Part shown: piece after piece, positions 7,493-13,755 of the stretch | Numbering within the stretch: the stretch's first letter is position 1 | Layout of the letters: the number at the start of each line of letters is the position of its first letter | Assembly: GCA_919902485.1 (NCBI GenBank) | Contig: CAKKRB010000159.1 | Location: 1-13,800, forward strand | From: Omnitrophica bacterium GWA2_41_15 | GTDB taxonomy: Bacteria > Omnitrophota > Gorgyraeia > Gorgyraeales > Gorgyraeaceae | DNA length: 13,800 nucleotides | Reading direction: 5' to 3' | Notes under the pieces: generated by a model | The model's input: the letters and a program-made list of their open reading frames with translations, nothing else | The model's database searches: none | What the model was told of the DNA's origin: nothing | Made by a program: the position numbers and the translations under genes

Positions 7493-7542
7493 AAAACAGG
7501 CAGGAACCTTATATTATACCTAAAAAAAAATTATAATAAAAT

Positions 7543-7571
7543 TTGACTTTTTGTTATTTAAATGGTATGAT
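7543..7571 (+). promoter_or_regulatory. Sigma70 promoter of the secreted protein gene
   Basis: TTGACT at 7543-7548 and TATGAT at 7566-7571 are 17 bp apart. Transcription would begin near 7578, only about 3 nt before the ATG at 7581, so the message is probably leaderless. The promoter separates this gene from the upstream envelope run. Confidence 0.65.
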
Positions 7572-7580
7572 TATACTGTT

Positions 7581-9119
7581 ATGTTAAACTTTAAAAAAGT
7601 ATTAAACCTCAATTTTATCCTGTTAATATTGGTTATATTATTTTTATTTAACAGCGCTCTTTATGCCAGTCCGTTTTCTAAAAATACTTTAAGGGTAAAA
7701 TCTTCTTTTAAGGATCCAGAATATAAAGATAGAATGCTTGTCGCCTTACGTATGGCAGAAGAAGGCAATATAGCCCTGGCGCCTAATGAAGGCGCTGTGT
7801 TTTATCCTCCAGCATCTTCGTTTTCGCGTAGAAGCTTCCTGGCAACAGGGCTTACCCCAGTTGCTGCGCCATTATCTGTTTTCGGAACTTCTGCTGTTCA
7901 GCAGAAAAATCAGATTGATTTGAAAAGGGTTTCTGATGAAGGCCTTGCTTATAGGCTTATAGTTGCATTGGAGTCATCTAAGAGCAGGTTAGAAGGGGGC
8001 CTGACTATACCTGTAGATAGGTTTGTAGACCAGGATTATTGGCAGCAAGCATGCCCGGACCTTTCCAAACAAGATGCTAAGAAAGTAAGCGAGATGTACA
8101 AATATTATCTAGATATTGTTAAGCGTAACCTAACAATTAAAGATTCTTACGAGATTATTCTTTTAGGCCAGGTTATCGATACTATAAGAAATCACTATCA
8201 GGAATTTGTGAATGCCCGCAGTAAAGGTTTTTATGTAGCATTTGGAGCTAAATTAAGCATAACAGCGCATGAAAAAAGCGGAGACTCAGGCGTAGATGTA
8301 TTAGTCGCAGAACCTGCTGTGGCATTAACAAGGTGTTTATTCAACGCTGCTAACCTCGTCGACTACGACGCGCATCAACAGACAATAATATTTGTGGCAA
8401 CCAATACCAAGCTGTTTATCGATGAGGTTATAGTCCCATTAATAAATAACAGGAAGGTAACTAGATGGGTAATTCAAGGATCAATTACTGCTGATAGCAA
8501 AGTGCAGAGTATTTTTGCTAATATCATAAGGAGAGATATTGGCGATAGAACTCGCCAGGATTGCTTTGATATATTGAAAGGCACTGTTTTACGCCATGAA
8601 CTTAGGCATCAAAGGCCTCTGGTTTTTGACAGTTCCAGGTTTCAAGTGGAGATCAAAAAGGTATTCGGATCAATAAAACCTGTTAAGGATAGTGACATTA
8701 CGTTTCCATATCAAGATCGTGTTATGCGTATTGCCACAGAAATGGATGCATATCTTGATGAACTGGAAGGCGATTTTTCAGACATTTCTTTTATCAAAAT
8801 GCTTGAAACAGTGGAACGTGAAATGACAAGCATTAATTTCCTTGATTTCCCAACCTATGCTGCCCTGTCTATTATTTTTGGGGAATTATGTGGAATCAGC
8901 CCGGATCAATTTTTATATCCGATTAATACGGCCAATAACAGAGCGATTGTAGAAAAAATAAAAAGTTTTATCCTTTCTAATTTAGGGAATAACAGCGTAA
9001 AACACAATTATGCTCTGCAGACACAAGGCATTCGTAAAAAGTATGGCCTTCCTGCCTTACTTGCGCGTTCACAGAAACAAAATTTTTCTTCCCACCTGGG
9101 ACCAAGGAATCAATTGTAA
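7581..9119 (+). CDS. Secreted protein with HExxH motif; putative metallopeptidase-like, function unknown
   Basis: This is a 512-residue protein. The ATG at 7581 begins a clean Sec signal peptide: MLNFKKVLN, a long hydrophobic core and a likely cut after ALYA (residue 29). The mature start SPFSKNTLRV resembles a style common in predicted Omnitrophota exported proteins. At residues 82-87 SRRSFL, followed by ATGLTPVAAPLSVFG, looks like a twin-arginine signal, but it lies inside the protein after the Sec signal. RHELRH at 8592-8609 contains HExxH (residues 339-343), the zinc-binding motif of zincin peptidases. Glu-rich stretches about 50 residues later (EMDAYLDELEGD) could give a third ligand, but I cannot place it. 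No known family is recognised, and the single HExxH could be chance. It is monocistronic, with its own promoter and no clear terminator. Confidence 0.7.
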   Translation: MLNFKKVLNLNFILLILVILFLFNSALYASPFSKNTLRVKSSFKDPEYKDRMLVALRMAEEGNIALAPNEGAVFYPPASSFSRRSFLATGLTPVAAPLSVFGTSAVQQKNQIDLKRVSDEGLAYRLIVALESSKSRLEGGLTIPVDRFVDQDYWQQACPDLSKQDAKKVSEMYKYYLDIVKRNLTIKDSYEIILLGQVIDTIRNHYQEFVNARSKGFYVAFGAKLSITAHEKSGDSGVDVLVAEPAVALTRCLFNAANLVDYDAHQQTIIFVATNTKLFIDEVIVPLINNRKVTRWVIQGSITADSKVQSIFANIIRRDIGDRTRQDCFDILKGTVLRHELRHQRPLVFDSSRFQVEIKKVFGSIKPVKDSDITFPYQDRVMRIATEMDAYLDELEGDFSDISFIKMLETVEREMTSINFLDFPTYAALSIIFGELCGISPDQFLYPINTANNRAIVEKIKSFILSNLGNNSVKHNYALQTQGIRKKYGLPALLARSQKQNFSSHLGPRNQL

Positions 9120-9187
9120 GTTGGGCAAAGCAAAAGACTTATGCGCTGTTTATAATTTGCCTATTTTCAAAACTACTAAAGCCCATC

Positions 9188-9246
9188 ACAAAAGATTATT
9201 TTACAATCGAGCAATAAATAGTATACAGTTGTTCATAAAAGATGAA
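9188..9246 (+). repeat. Promoter-bearing ~59-bp repeat, left copy
   Basis: This matches 12084-12141 at about 54 of 59 positions with one single-base gap. Both copies begin ACAAAAGATTATTTTACAAT and carry a TTTACA box. Here the -10 is TATACA at 9222-9227 (16-bp spacing). Similarity resumes just after, in ATGAACAATATTG, matching the ATPase gene start near 12164. This copy may be the stump of a second ATPase gene, cut off by the AbiE module. Confidence 0.75.
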
Positions 9247-9249
9247 CAA
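9229..9249. promoter_or_regulatory. Inverted repeat, candidate operator of the AbiE pair
   Basis: TTGTTCAT and ATGAACAA are perfect 8-bp arms around a 5-bp loop. They sit between the repeat-borne promoter and the AbiEi promoter. AbiEi antitoxins are known to repress their own operon by binding inverted repeats upstream, so this is a plausible site. In the right copy (12084-12141) the second arm is broken. Confidence 0.35.
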
Positions 9250-9265
9250 TATTGGAGTTTGAGCC

Positions 9266-9294
9266 TTGACATTTCGCGTATGGCAGTGTATACT
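9266..9294 (+). promoter_or_regulatory. Consensus sigma70 promoter of the AbiE-type operon
   Basis: TTGACA at 9266-9271 and TATACT at 9289-9294 are 17 bp apart, the closest to consensus in the window. The start would be near 9301, leaving a leader of about 30 nt with AGGA at 9320-9323 before the ATG at 9333. Confidence 0.75.
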
Positions 9295-9332
9295 ATATTT
9301 TAGATAATCCCAAAAAAATAGGACTAAATGAA

Positions 9333-9956
9333 ATGGACTATCTGACAGTAGTATCTAAATTAAGGACGAATAAGCTGTATTTATTTTCTTTACATGACAT
9401 CCAGGTTTTATTTCCGGATGAAAACCTGAAAACATTAAAAAACAATCTTACTCATTGGATTTCTAAAGGCCGTTTCGCCAGATTAAAGAGAGATGTGTAT
9501 GAACTGAAAGATATTAGCGTGGAGCTTCCGGATCTTTATGTTGGTAATAAGCTATATGAACCTTCATATATTTCTTTAGAAACAGCGCTTTCTATGTATA
9601 GCATTATTCCTGATATTGCAGCTGGAGTTACTTCTGTTACTACAAAACCAACACGCAAATTTAGCAATAAATATGGAGTTTTTTTGTATAGAACCTGCAG
9701 GCCGCAGGCTTTTACTGGGTATAGGTTAGCCTTATATGAAGGCTATAAAGTTTATATTGCCGATAAAGAAAAGGCCGTTGTGGATTTTTTGTATTACCGC
9801 CTAAGAAACCAGAGGAGCATTGATTTTGACGAGGAGCGGTTAAATAAGGTGATTCTTAAAAAGATTAAGTGGAAAAAGGCGTTGAGATATGCGGGGCTTT
9901 TTAACAAAAAGGTCATCGAAGCTGTCAATAAATGCAAGAGGTATATTTTATGTTAA
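9333..9956 (+). CDS. abiEi: AbiEi-type antitoxin/repressor of a type IV toxin-antitoxin pair
   Basis: This is a 207-residue protein. The N-terminal part (HDIQVLFPDENLKTLKNNL, then WISKGRFARLKRDVYEL) fits the winged-helix DNA-binding domain of AbiEi antitoxins. The middle has the family pattern YEPSYISLETALSMYSIIP, followed by TSVTTKPTRKF and KVYIADKEKAVVDFLYY. In this family the protein neutralises an AbiEii nucleotidyltransferase toxin and represses the shared promoter. The next gene is such a nucleotidyltransferase, overlapping this stop codon, which supports the call. A consensus promoter and an inverted repeat lie upstream. The family is well recognised; whether the pair acts against phage is not visible. 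Confidence 0.85.
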   Translation: MDYLTVVSKLRTNKLYLFSLHDIQVLFPDENLKTLKNNLTHWISKGRFARLKRDVYELKDISVELPDLYVGNKLYEPSYISLETALSMYSIIPDIAAGVTSVTTKPTRKFSNKYGVFLYRTCRPQAFTGYRLALYEGYKVYIADKEKAVVDFLYYRLRNQRSIDFDEERLNKVILKKIKWKKALRYAGLFNKKVIEAVNKCKRYILC

Positions 9957-10744
9957 ATATGGAATATCTGCTGGAAGAAGCGCAAGATAATGGTTTGCCA
10001 ATTTTAAAGAAGAGAGCGATTATCAGAGAATATTTGCAAATTATTATCCTGAATAGTATCTATAAGCATAAATGCGCAAAGTCAATGTTTTTTATGGGCG
10101 GCACTGCCTTAAGATTTTTTTATAATATACCGAGATTTTCTGAGGATTTAGATTTTAATACGAATGATTTGGCGCTCTCGGATTTTAAGGCAATGGTAGG
10201 CGATGGGGTAAACCGTGGTTTATCCAAAGAAGGCTTTTACCCGAAAATAATTTATAAAACAAGAAAGAGCCTTTTTACCGCTGAGCTGTATTTTAAAGAC
10301 ATGATGAATCTTTATGGCATAGTGGATAAAAGAGGCAGTGATTTGATGGTTAAGATTGAGGTAAACAGGCCTCAATGGGAACTTTTGACAGAATCATGTG
10401 TCATGAGTTTATATGGGTATAATTTTTCTTCCATTTTGATGAATAAGTCAAATTTGATTTCCGAAAAGCTCTGTGCCCTCTTTAATAGAAAAAGGGGCAG
10501 GGATATTTATGATACGCTTTTTATGTTGAAAAAAAAATTTCCTTTTAATGAAAGAGTGCTCGAGGCAAATGGTTTTAAGGGGCATCCAAAGGGATTGATA
10601 ATAGAATATTTACATGGCTTATCAGAAAAAGAATTGAAATTTTTGGCAGAGCAGGTTAGGCCGTTTTTATTTAAAGAAGAAGATGCGGAGCTGGTCTTGA
10701 AGGCGCCTTTGTATGCTGAGAGATTTCTGGAAGCATATGAATAA
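9950..10744 (+). CDS. abiEii: AbiEii-type nucleotidyltransferase toxin
   Basis: This is a 264-residue protein from the ATG at 9950, with AGAGG at 9937-9941 about 8 nt upstream. Its start overlaps the antitoxin stop (ATGTTAA). An in-frame ATG at 9932 is less likely. MGGTALRFFYNIPRFSEDLDF (residues 49-69) holds the nucleotidyltransferase signature: the GG(T)xL turn and two acidic metal ligands in EDLD. Later ISEKLCALFNRKRGRDIYDTLFML carries the conserved Lys and Arg-Asp of this superfamily. Such toxins transfer nucleotides, for example to tRNA acceptor ends (shown for related MenT enzymes) or act on GTP (proposed for AbiEii), and cause reversible growth arrest. The frame stays open for 88 codons after its TAA (see 10745-11008). 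Confidence 0.87.
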   Translation: MLNMEYLLEEAQDNGLPILKKRAIIREYLQIIILNSIYKHKCAKSMFFMGGTALRFFYNIPRFSEDLDFNTNDLALSDFKAMVGDGVNRGLSKEGFYPKIIYKTRKSLFTAELYFKDMMNLYGIVDKRGSDLMVKIEVNRPQWELLTESCVMSLYGYNFSSILMNKSNLISEKLCALFNRKRGRDIYDTLFMLKKKFPFNERVLEANGFKGHPKGLIIEYLHGLSEKELKFLAEQVRPFLFKEEDAELVLKAPLYAERFLEAYE

Positions 10745-11008
10745 GAATCTACAGCAGGCTCAAAAGAACCATCACATAACTTCAGTTTCTGGGATAAAAT
10801 AAGCATTATCAATCAGGTTATGCAATATAAAAGCTATAATAGCCAGGAAGATGAATTTCTGCTTGTTGTTTTGGAATCCTTTTCGCAGCAGGCTGAATAT
10901 AAAAAAGAATATCTCTGCAAAGCCCAATATTCCGGTCTCAGCCCACATATGAAGAAATATGTTATGGGCATATCTTGTATCGGTGCTAAGCCCAATCTTA
11001 TATTTTAA
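10745..11008 (+). other. Open frame after the toxin gene; small ORF or remnant, function unknown
   Basis: Directly after the toxin stop codon, and in the same frame, 87 sense codons run to a TAA at 11006-11008. An ATG at 10820 would give a 62-residue protein (MQYKSYNSQEDEF...), with only a weak AGG ahead of it. The composition looks protein-like (FWDKISIINQV, LLVVLESFSQQAEYKKEY), but I recognise no family. It could be a separate small gene, the decayed end of a longer protein, or chance. The rest of the gene-free stretch to 11156 holds two palindromes and no further gene. Confidence 0.3.
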
Positions 11009-11060
11009 AAATACCTCCTGAAAATTTCCAGGGCCGGCGCCTAAAAAGCAAAAGTCCTTT

Positions 11061-11096
11061 ATACATTTGCCCGGATTGCGATCGGGGCAAATGTAT
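11061..11096. repeat. 12-bp inverted repeat with 12-nt loop
   Basis: ATACATTTGCCC (11061-11072) is exactly complementary to GGGCAAATGTAT (11085-11096). It lies between convergent genes and could form a stem in either transcript. No run of U follows it, so it is not a classical intrinsic terminator. Confidence 0.6.
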
Positions 11097-11110
11097 TCCG
11101 CCCAAGAAAC

Positions 11111-11128
11111 CCCGGGCTTTAGCCCGGG
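11111..11128. repeat. GC-rich palindrome between convergent genes (REP-like or terminator)
   Basis: CCCGGGCT and AGCCCGGG are separated by TT, forming a very stable hairpin unusual for this AT-rich DNA. On the plus strand a T-run appears only about 14 nt later. Its place between convergent 3' ends suits a bidirectional transcription stop or a REP-like element. Confidence 0.5.
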
Positions 11129-11156
11129 TGGGCTCCATTATGTTTTTTGCACTCTG

Positions 11157-11825
11157 TCAGTTAGATTTAAAAATGCTATCCGAGGCATTTTTTGCTTCGT
11201 TTAGAAAAAAGACGCGCCATTTTTGATGATCAATTTTTTGAAGCATACGAGGCAGGTCGCGCATATCCTGAGCTTTTAATAACTGGGCGCCTAACTGGAT
11301 AGGGTCTATTATGGAATCGAATTTAATGCGTGCCATTTTTAAGAGTTTTCGAAGAGAAAGATGCGGGTATTTTAAAATTATATAGTATAAATCAATAAAA
11401 TCTCTTGCCCTTGGGTTTTGGTAAATAGTAAATGCTTTATTTGCAGCGATATCAAGCGCTGAATCTATGTAAATGTTGTCTTTCTTGGCAGGTTTTTCTA
11501 TATGCTCAAAAGGGAAATATGTAAATTCTGTTTTAAGGACGTCTTTTTCTATATGCAGAAAGTATATATTTCTATTAAAGCTTTGCTGGAAATCAATCTT
11601 TTTTATTTTAAGAACAGGTTTTATTTCCTTAAGGAATACATCTATGCCGAGGATCTCTATTTGACTAAGGCTGAAGAAATCTAAATCTTCGGAATAACGG
11701 TGATGAAGGTAATAGGCTGAGAGCGCGGTCCCGCCTGTAAGGTAAAATTTTTCTTTCAAACCCTTATTTTCTGAGAATAAAGAGATAAATTTTTTCTGGG
11801 CAGGGCTCAGGATTTCTCTGGCCAT
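11157..11825 (-). CDS. Second AbiEii/AbiGii-family nucleotidyltransferase (putative toxin)
   Basis: This is a 222-residue protein. LTGGTALSAYYLHHRYSEDLDF (residues 29-50, with GGTAL at 31-35 and EDLD at 46-49) is the nucleotidyltransferase signature. DIAANKAFTIYQNPRARDFIDLYYI supplies the later Lys and Arg-Asp motif. It is shorter than, and clearly different from, the AbiEii-type toxin at 9950, so this is not a recent duplicate. Its start overlaps the upstream 70-residue gene by 19 bp, suggesting a two-gene toxin-antitoxin unit. It has no AbiEi-type partner. Activity is presumably transfer of a nucleotide to RNA, protein or a small molecule; the target is unknown. Confidence 0.8.
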   Translation of the reverse strand: MAREILSPAQKKFISLFSENKGLKEKFYLTGGTALSAYYLHHRYSEDLDFFSLSQIEILGIDVFLKEIKPVLKIKKIDFQQSFNRNIYFLHIEKDVLKTEFTYFPFEHIEKPAKKDNIYIDSALDIAANKAFTIYQNPRARDFIDLYYIILKYPHLSLRKLLKMARIKFDSIIDPIQLGAQLLKAQDMRDLPRMLQKIDHQKWRVFFLNEAKNASDSIFKSN

Positions 11826-12019
11826 AATAGTAATTTAAGGAATTTTTTCCTTGCAAGGTCTATATGCAAATTTTTCCAGTGTTTTTTGACAAGGGTTTTA
11901 TCTAGTTTTTCCCCATTCAGGCCAAAATTTATGGCCTGTTCTAATTTCCAGATAGTGGCTTTCTCTGGATATTTTTCTAATTTTTTTAAATCCACGCTCC
12001 AATTATACACCCTTATCAC
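11807..12019 (-). CDS. Small partner protein of the nucleotidyltransferase, putative antitoxin
   Basis: This is a 70-residue protein beginning with GTG at 12019. It is basic and probably helical (ATIWKLEQAINFGLNGEKLDK, then VKKHWKNLHID), ending LKLLLWPEKS. Small proteins of this general look precede such nucleotidyltransferases in many bacteria, and position and overlap suggest an antitoxin, but I cannot name a family or a DNA-binding motif. The GTG lies only 8 nt after an extended -10 box, so the message would be leaderless. An internal GTG at 12010 is an alternative start. Confidence 0.65.
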   Translation of the reverse strand: MIRVYNWSVDLKKLEKYPEKATIWKLEQAINFGLNGEKLDKTLVKKHWKNLHIDLARKKFLKLLLWPEKS

Positions 12020-12027
12020 CCGCTATT

Positions 12028-12056
12028 ATTATACCATATAACACCCATCAGAGCAA
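12028..12056 (-). promoter_or_regulatory. Extended -10 promoter of the second nucleotidyltransferase unit
   Basis: Read on the minus strand, TTGCTC (12056-12051) and TATAAT (12033-12028) are 17 bp apart, and TGG directly precedes the -10 (extended -10). Transcription would begin near 12021, almost on the GTG at 12019. Confidence 0.6.
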
Positions 12057-12060
12057 CTCT

Positions 12061-12079
12061 GTTTCAGGCCAGTTTCAGG
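12061..12079. repeat. Two GTTTCAGG direct repeats, 11-bp period
   Basis: GTTTCAGG occurs at 12061-12068 and again at 12072-12079. The 11-bp spacing is one helical turn, and the pair lies between two divergent promoters, so a regulator-binding site is possible. Confidence 0.3.
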
Positions 12080-12083
12080 TATT

Positions 12084-12141
12084 ACAAAAGATTATTTTAC
12101 AATTGAGCATAAATAGTGTACAATTGTTCACAAAAGATGAA
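12084..12141 (+). repeat. Promoter-bearing ~58-bp repeat, right copy
   Basis: This is the near-identical counterpart of 9188-9246. It carries TTTACA (12096-12101) and TACAAT (12119-12124) with 17-bp spacing, which is the likely promoter of the GHKL ATPase gene. The copy ends at the possible start codon ATG 12137. Confidence 0.75.
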
Positions 12142-13645
12142 AGGTAGTATGGATGGTAATCAAATGAACAGTATTGAAGTAACTGTAGATAAAAGCCATA
12201 TAGTTACTATTGGCGAGAGGCTTTACGGCGAATCCATAGAGCTTATCAGGGAGCTTATTAATAATGCATATGATGCTGACGCCAGCGAAGTTAAGGTAAC
12301 GCTAAAGGACGATTTTATAACCGTAGAGGATGATGGAATCGGTATGGACCTCGATGGCTTAAAGCAATATTTTAATATAGGCTCTACCTTAAAAAGAAAT
12401 AACCCTAAATCGCCTAAATTTGAAAGAGACAGGATCGGAGAATTCGGGATAGGCAAGTTTGCCTCGCTGTCTGCTTGTTCCAATTTTGGGGTCTGGACAA
12501 AAAAAGGCGATTTTCAAGCAGAAGCTGTGTTTGACAAAGAAGAATGGAAGGCATCAAGCGACAAATGGCAGATACCTTTAAACATAGAAGAACCAGACCA
12601 TCGGCTTAAAGACGGCACAAAGGTAACCTTAAAGGGCTTGACCAAGAGATTTAATATTGATGATGTAGAAAGGCGGATTATTGAAGCCGTGCCCATAAAG
12701 GCGCCTAATTTCAGCGTTTATCTAAACGGCCATAAAGTAAGCGCCAGGTTTATACCCGGCCATAAGATACCTTTTATGGAAGGGACAGAATACGGCGTGG
12801 TGTGGGGCGAGATAATTATCTCTTCCCAGCTTGAACAGGATATGTCTGAAGCAGGAATAGAGTGCAAGGTTAAACAGGTTACCATAACCCGGGATTTTTT
12901 TGGGTTAGAGGAACTGATTAAAAATATCGCCCGCATAAAAGGCGAGGTCAATGCGGATTTTCTGCCTATTACCAGCGACAGGACAGGTTTTATAAAAGAT
13001 ACAGCTCAATATAAAAAATTCTTTGAAGTAATGGAGAAGGTTATAAAGAGGATCAGGCCTGTCTTGGAAGAGTTGTCAGATTATAAAGAGAATAAACGCG
13101 CAAAAAGAGCGCTTACAGAGATATTGGCAAAGGTTAAAAATGCGCTTATCCTCAATCCTGATTACTGCCCTGAAGGCCTGATACCTATTGCAGAAGGCGT
13201 GTCAGATACAGGCGGGCCAGGCTTATTGCAGGCAAAGGCCAGCGCATCTTCTATTGATAAAGAAAAGGCGCAGCAAATAGATAAAGTAGAGAAAAAGAAA
13301 CGAAAGAGAAAGCCAGTAGTTAAAAGATTGACTCCTACAGCAGTGGTGAGAAAATTAAAATTAGGCCAGCAGGGCGTAAGCTGCTGCATAGACCACCTTG
13401 GGCCTGACGGGCCAGAGTGCCTGACAGAAGGCGCTATTATTTATGTAAACCGCGACCACCCATTATACCAGCAAGAAGCCCGTAAAAAAGATACATATAT
13501 ACTGCATATTGCCCGGCTATTGACGCAGGAAATCTGCCTTATGAAAGACCCCCGCAATCCAAGGCAGGCCTTTCAAAGGCAGAGCAGGCTTCTTCGCGAT
13601 GCGCTGGTAGATAAACCTTTTAACCTGCCAGCGTCTTCTGCATAA
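12137..13645 (+). CDS. GHKL (Hsp90/histidine kinase-like) ATPase, possible defence protein
   Basis: This is a 502-residue protein from the ATG at 12137, 12 nt after the -10 box. ATGs at 12149 and 12164 are also possible, and the conserved sequence begins around NSIEVTVDKSHIVTIG. The Bergerat ATP-binding fold is clear: RELINNAYDADA (N-box, Asn43), VEDDGIGM (Asp66) and IGEFGIGKFAS (glycine-rich lid). The next ~200 residues look like the transducer region of Hsp90/MutL-type proteins (VPIKAPNFSVYLNGHKVSA). A Lys/Arg-rich linker (about 385-405) leads to a ~105-residue C-terminus with CCIDHLGPDGPECL and IIYVNRDHPLY that I do not recognise by name. GHKL ATPases act as ATP-driven clamps, and several are found in defence systems. 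Its place beside two nucleotidyltransferase toxin units supports a defence role, but no partner gene is visible. Confidence 0.8.
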   Translation: MKGSMDGNQMNSIEVTVDKSHIVTIGERLYGESIELIRELINNAYDADASEVKVTLKDDFITVEDDGIGMDLDGLKQYFNIGSTLKRNNPKSPKFERDRIGEFGIGKFASLSACSNFGVWTKKGDFQAEAVFDKEEWKASSDKWQIPLNIEEPDHRLKDGTKVTLKGLTKRFNIDDVERRIIEAVPIKAPNFSVYLNGHKVSARFIPGHKIPFMEGTEYGVVWGEIIISSQLEQDMSEAGIECKVKQVTITRDFFGLEELIKNIARIKGEVNADFLPITSDRTGFIKDTAQYKKFFEVMEKVIKRIRPVLEELSDYKENKRAKRALTEILAKVKNALILNPDYCPEGLIPIAEGVSDTGGPGLLQAKASASSIDKEKAQQIDKVEKKKRKRKPVVKRLTPTAVVRKLKLGQQGVSCCIDHLGPDGPECLTEGAIIYVNRDHPLYQQEARKKDTYILHIARLLTQEICLMKDPRNPRQAFQRQSRLLRDALVDKPFNLPASSA

Positions 13646-13664
13646 AAATATTTATAAGCGCCTC

Positions 13665-13693
13665 TTGCTAAAGTAGATATTATGATGTATACT
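13665..13693 (+). promoter_or_regulatory. Probable promoter of the gene at the right edge
   Basis: TTGCTA at 13665-13670 and TATACT at 13688-13693 are 17 bp apart. The start would be near 13700, giving an AT-rich leader of about 55 nt before the ATG at 13756. Apart from this I see nothing in 13646-13755. Confidence 0.5.
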
Positions 13694-13755
13694 TATTCTC
13701 AGAGAATATGAAAATAAGAAAATCAATAATATTAAAATAAGAGGGGGTGTTTAAT

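Noticed and set aside
9010..9303. 97-residue open frame overlapping the end of the secreted protein gene
   Set aside because: It overlaps coding sequence in another frame, has no ribosome binding site and runs through the repeat and the AbiE promoter.
9188..12141. The two similar repeats as a CRISPR array or transposon ends
   Set aside because: There are only two direct copies 2.9 kb apart, with no regular spacers, no transposase gene between them and no target-site duplication seen.
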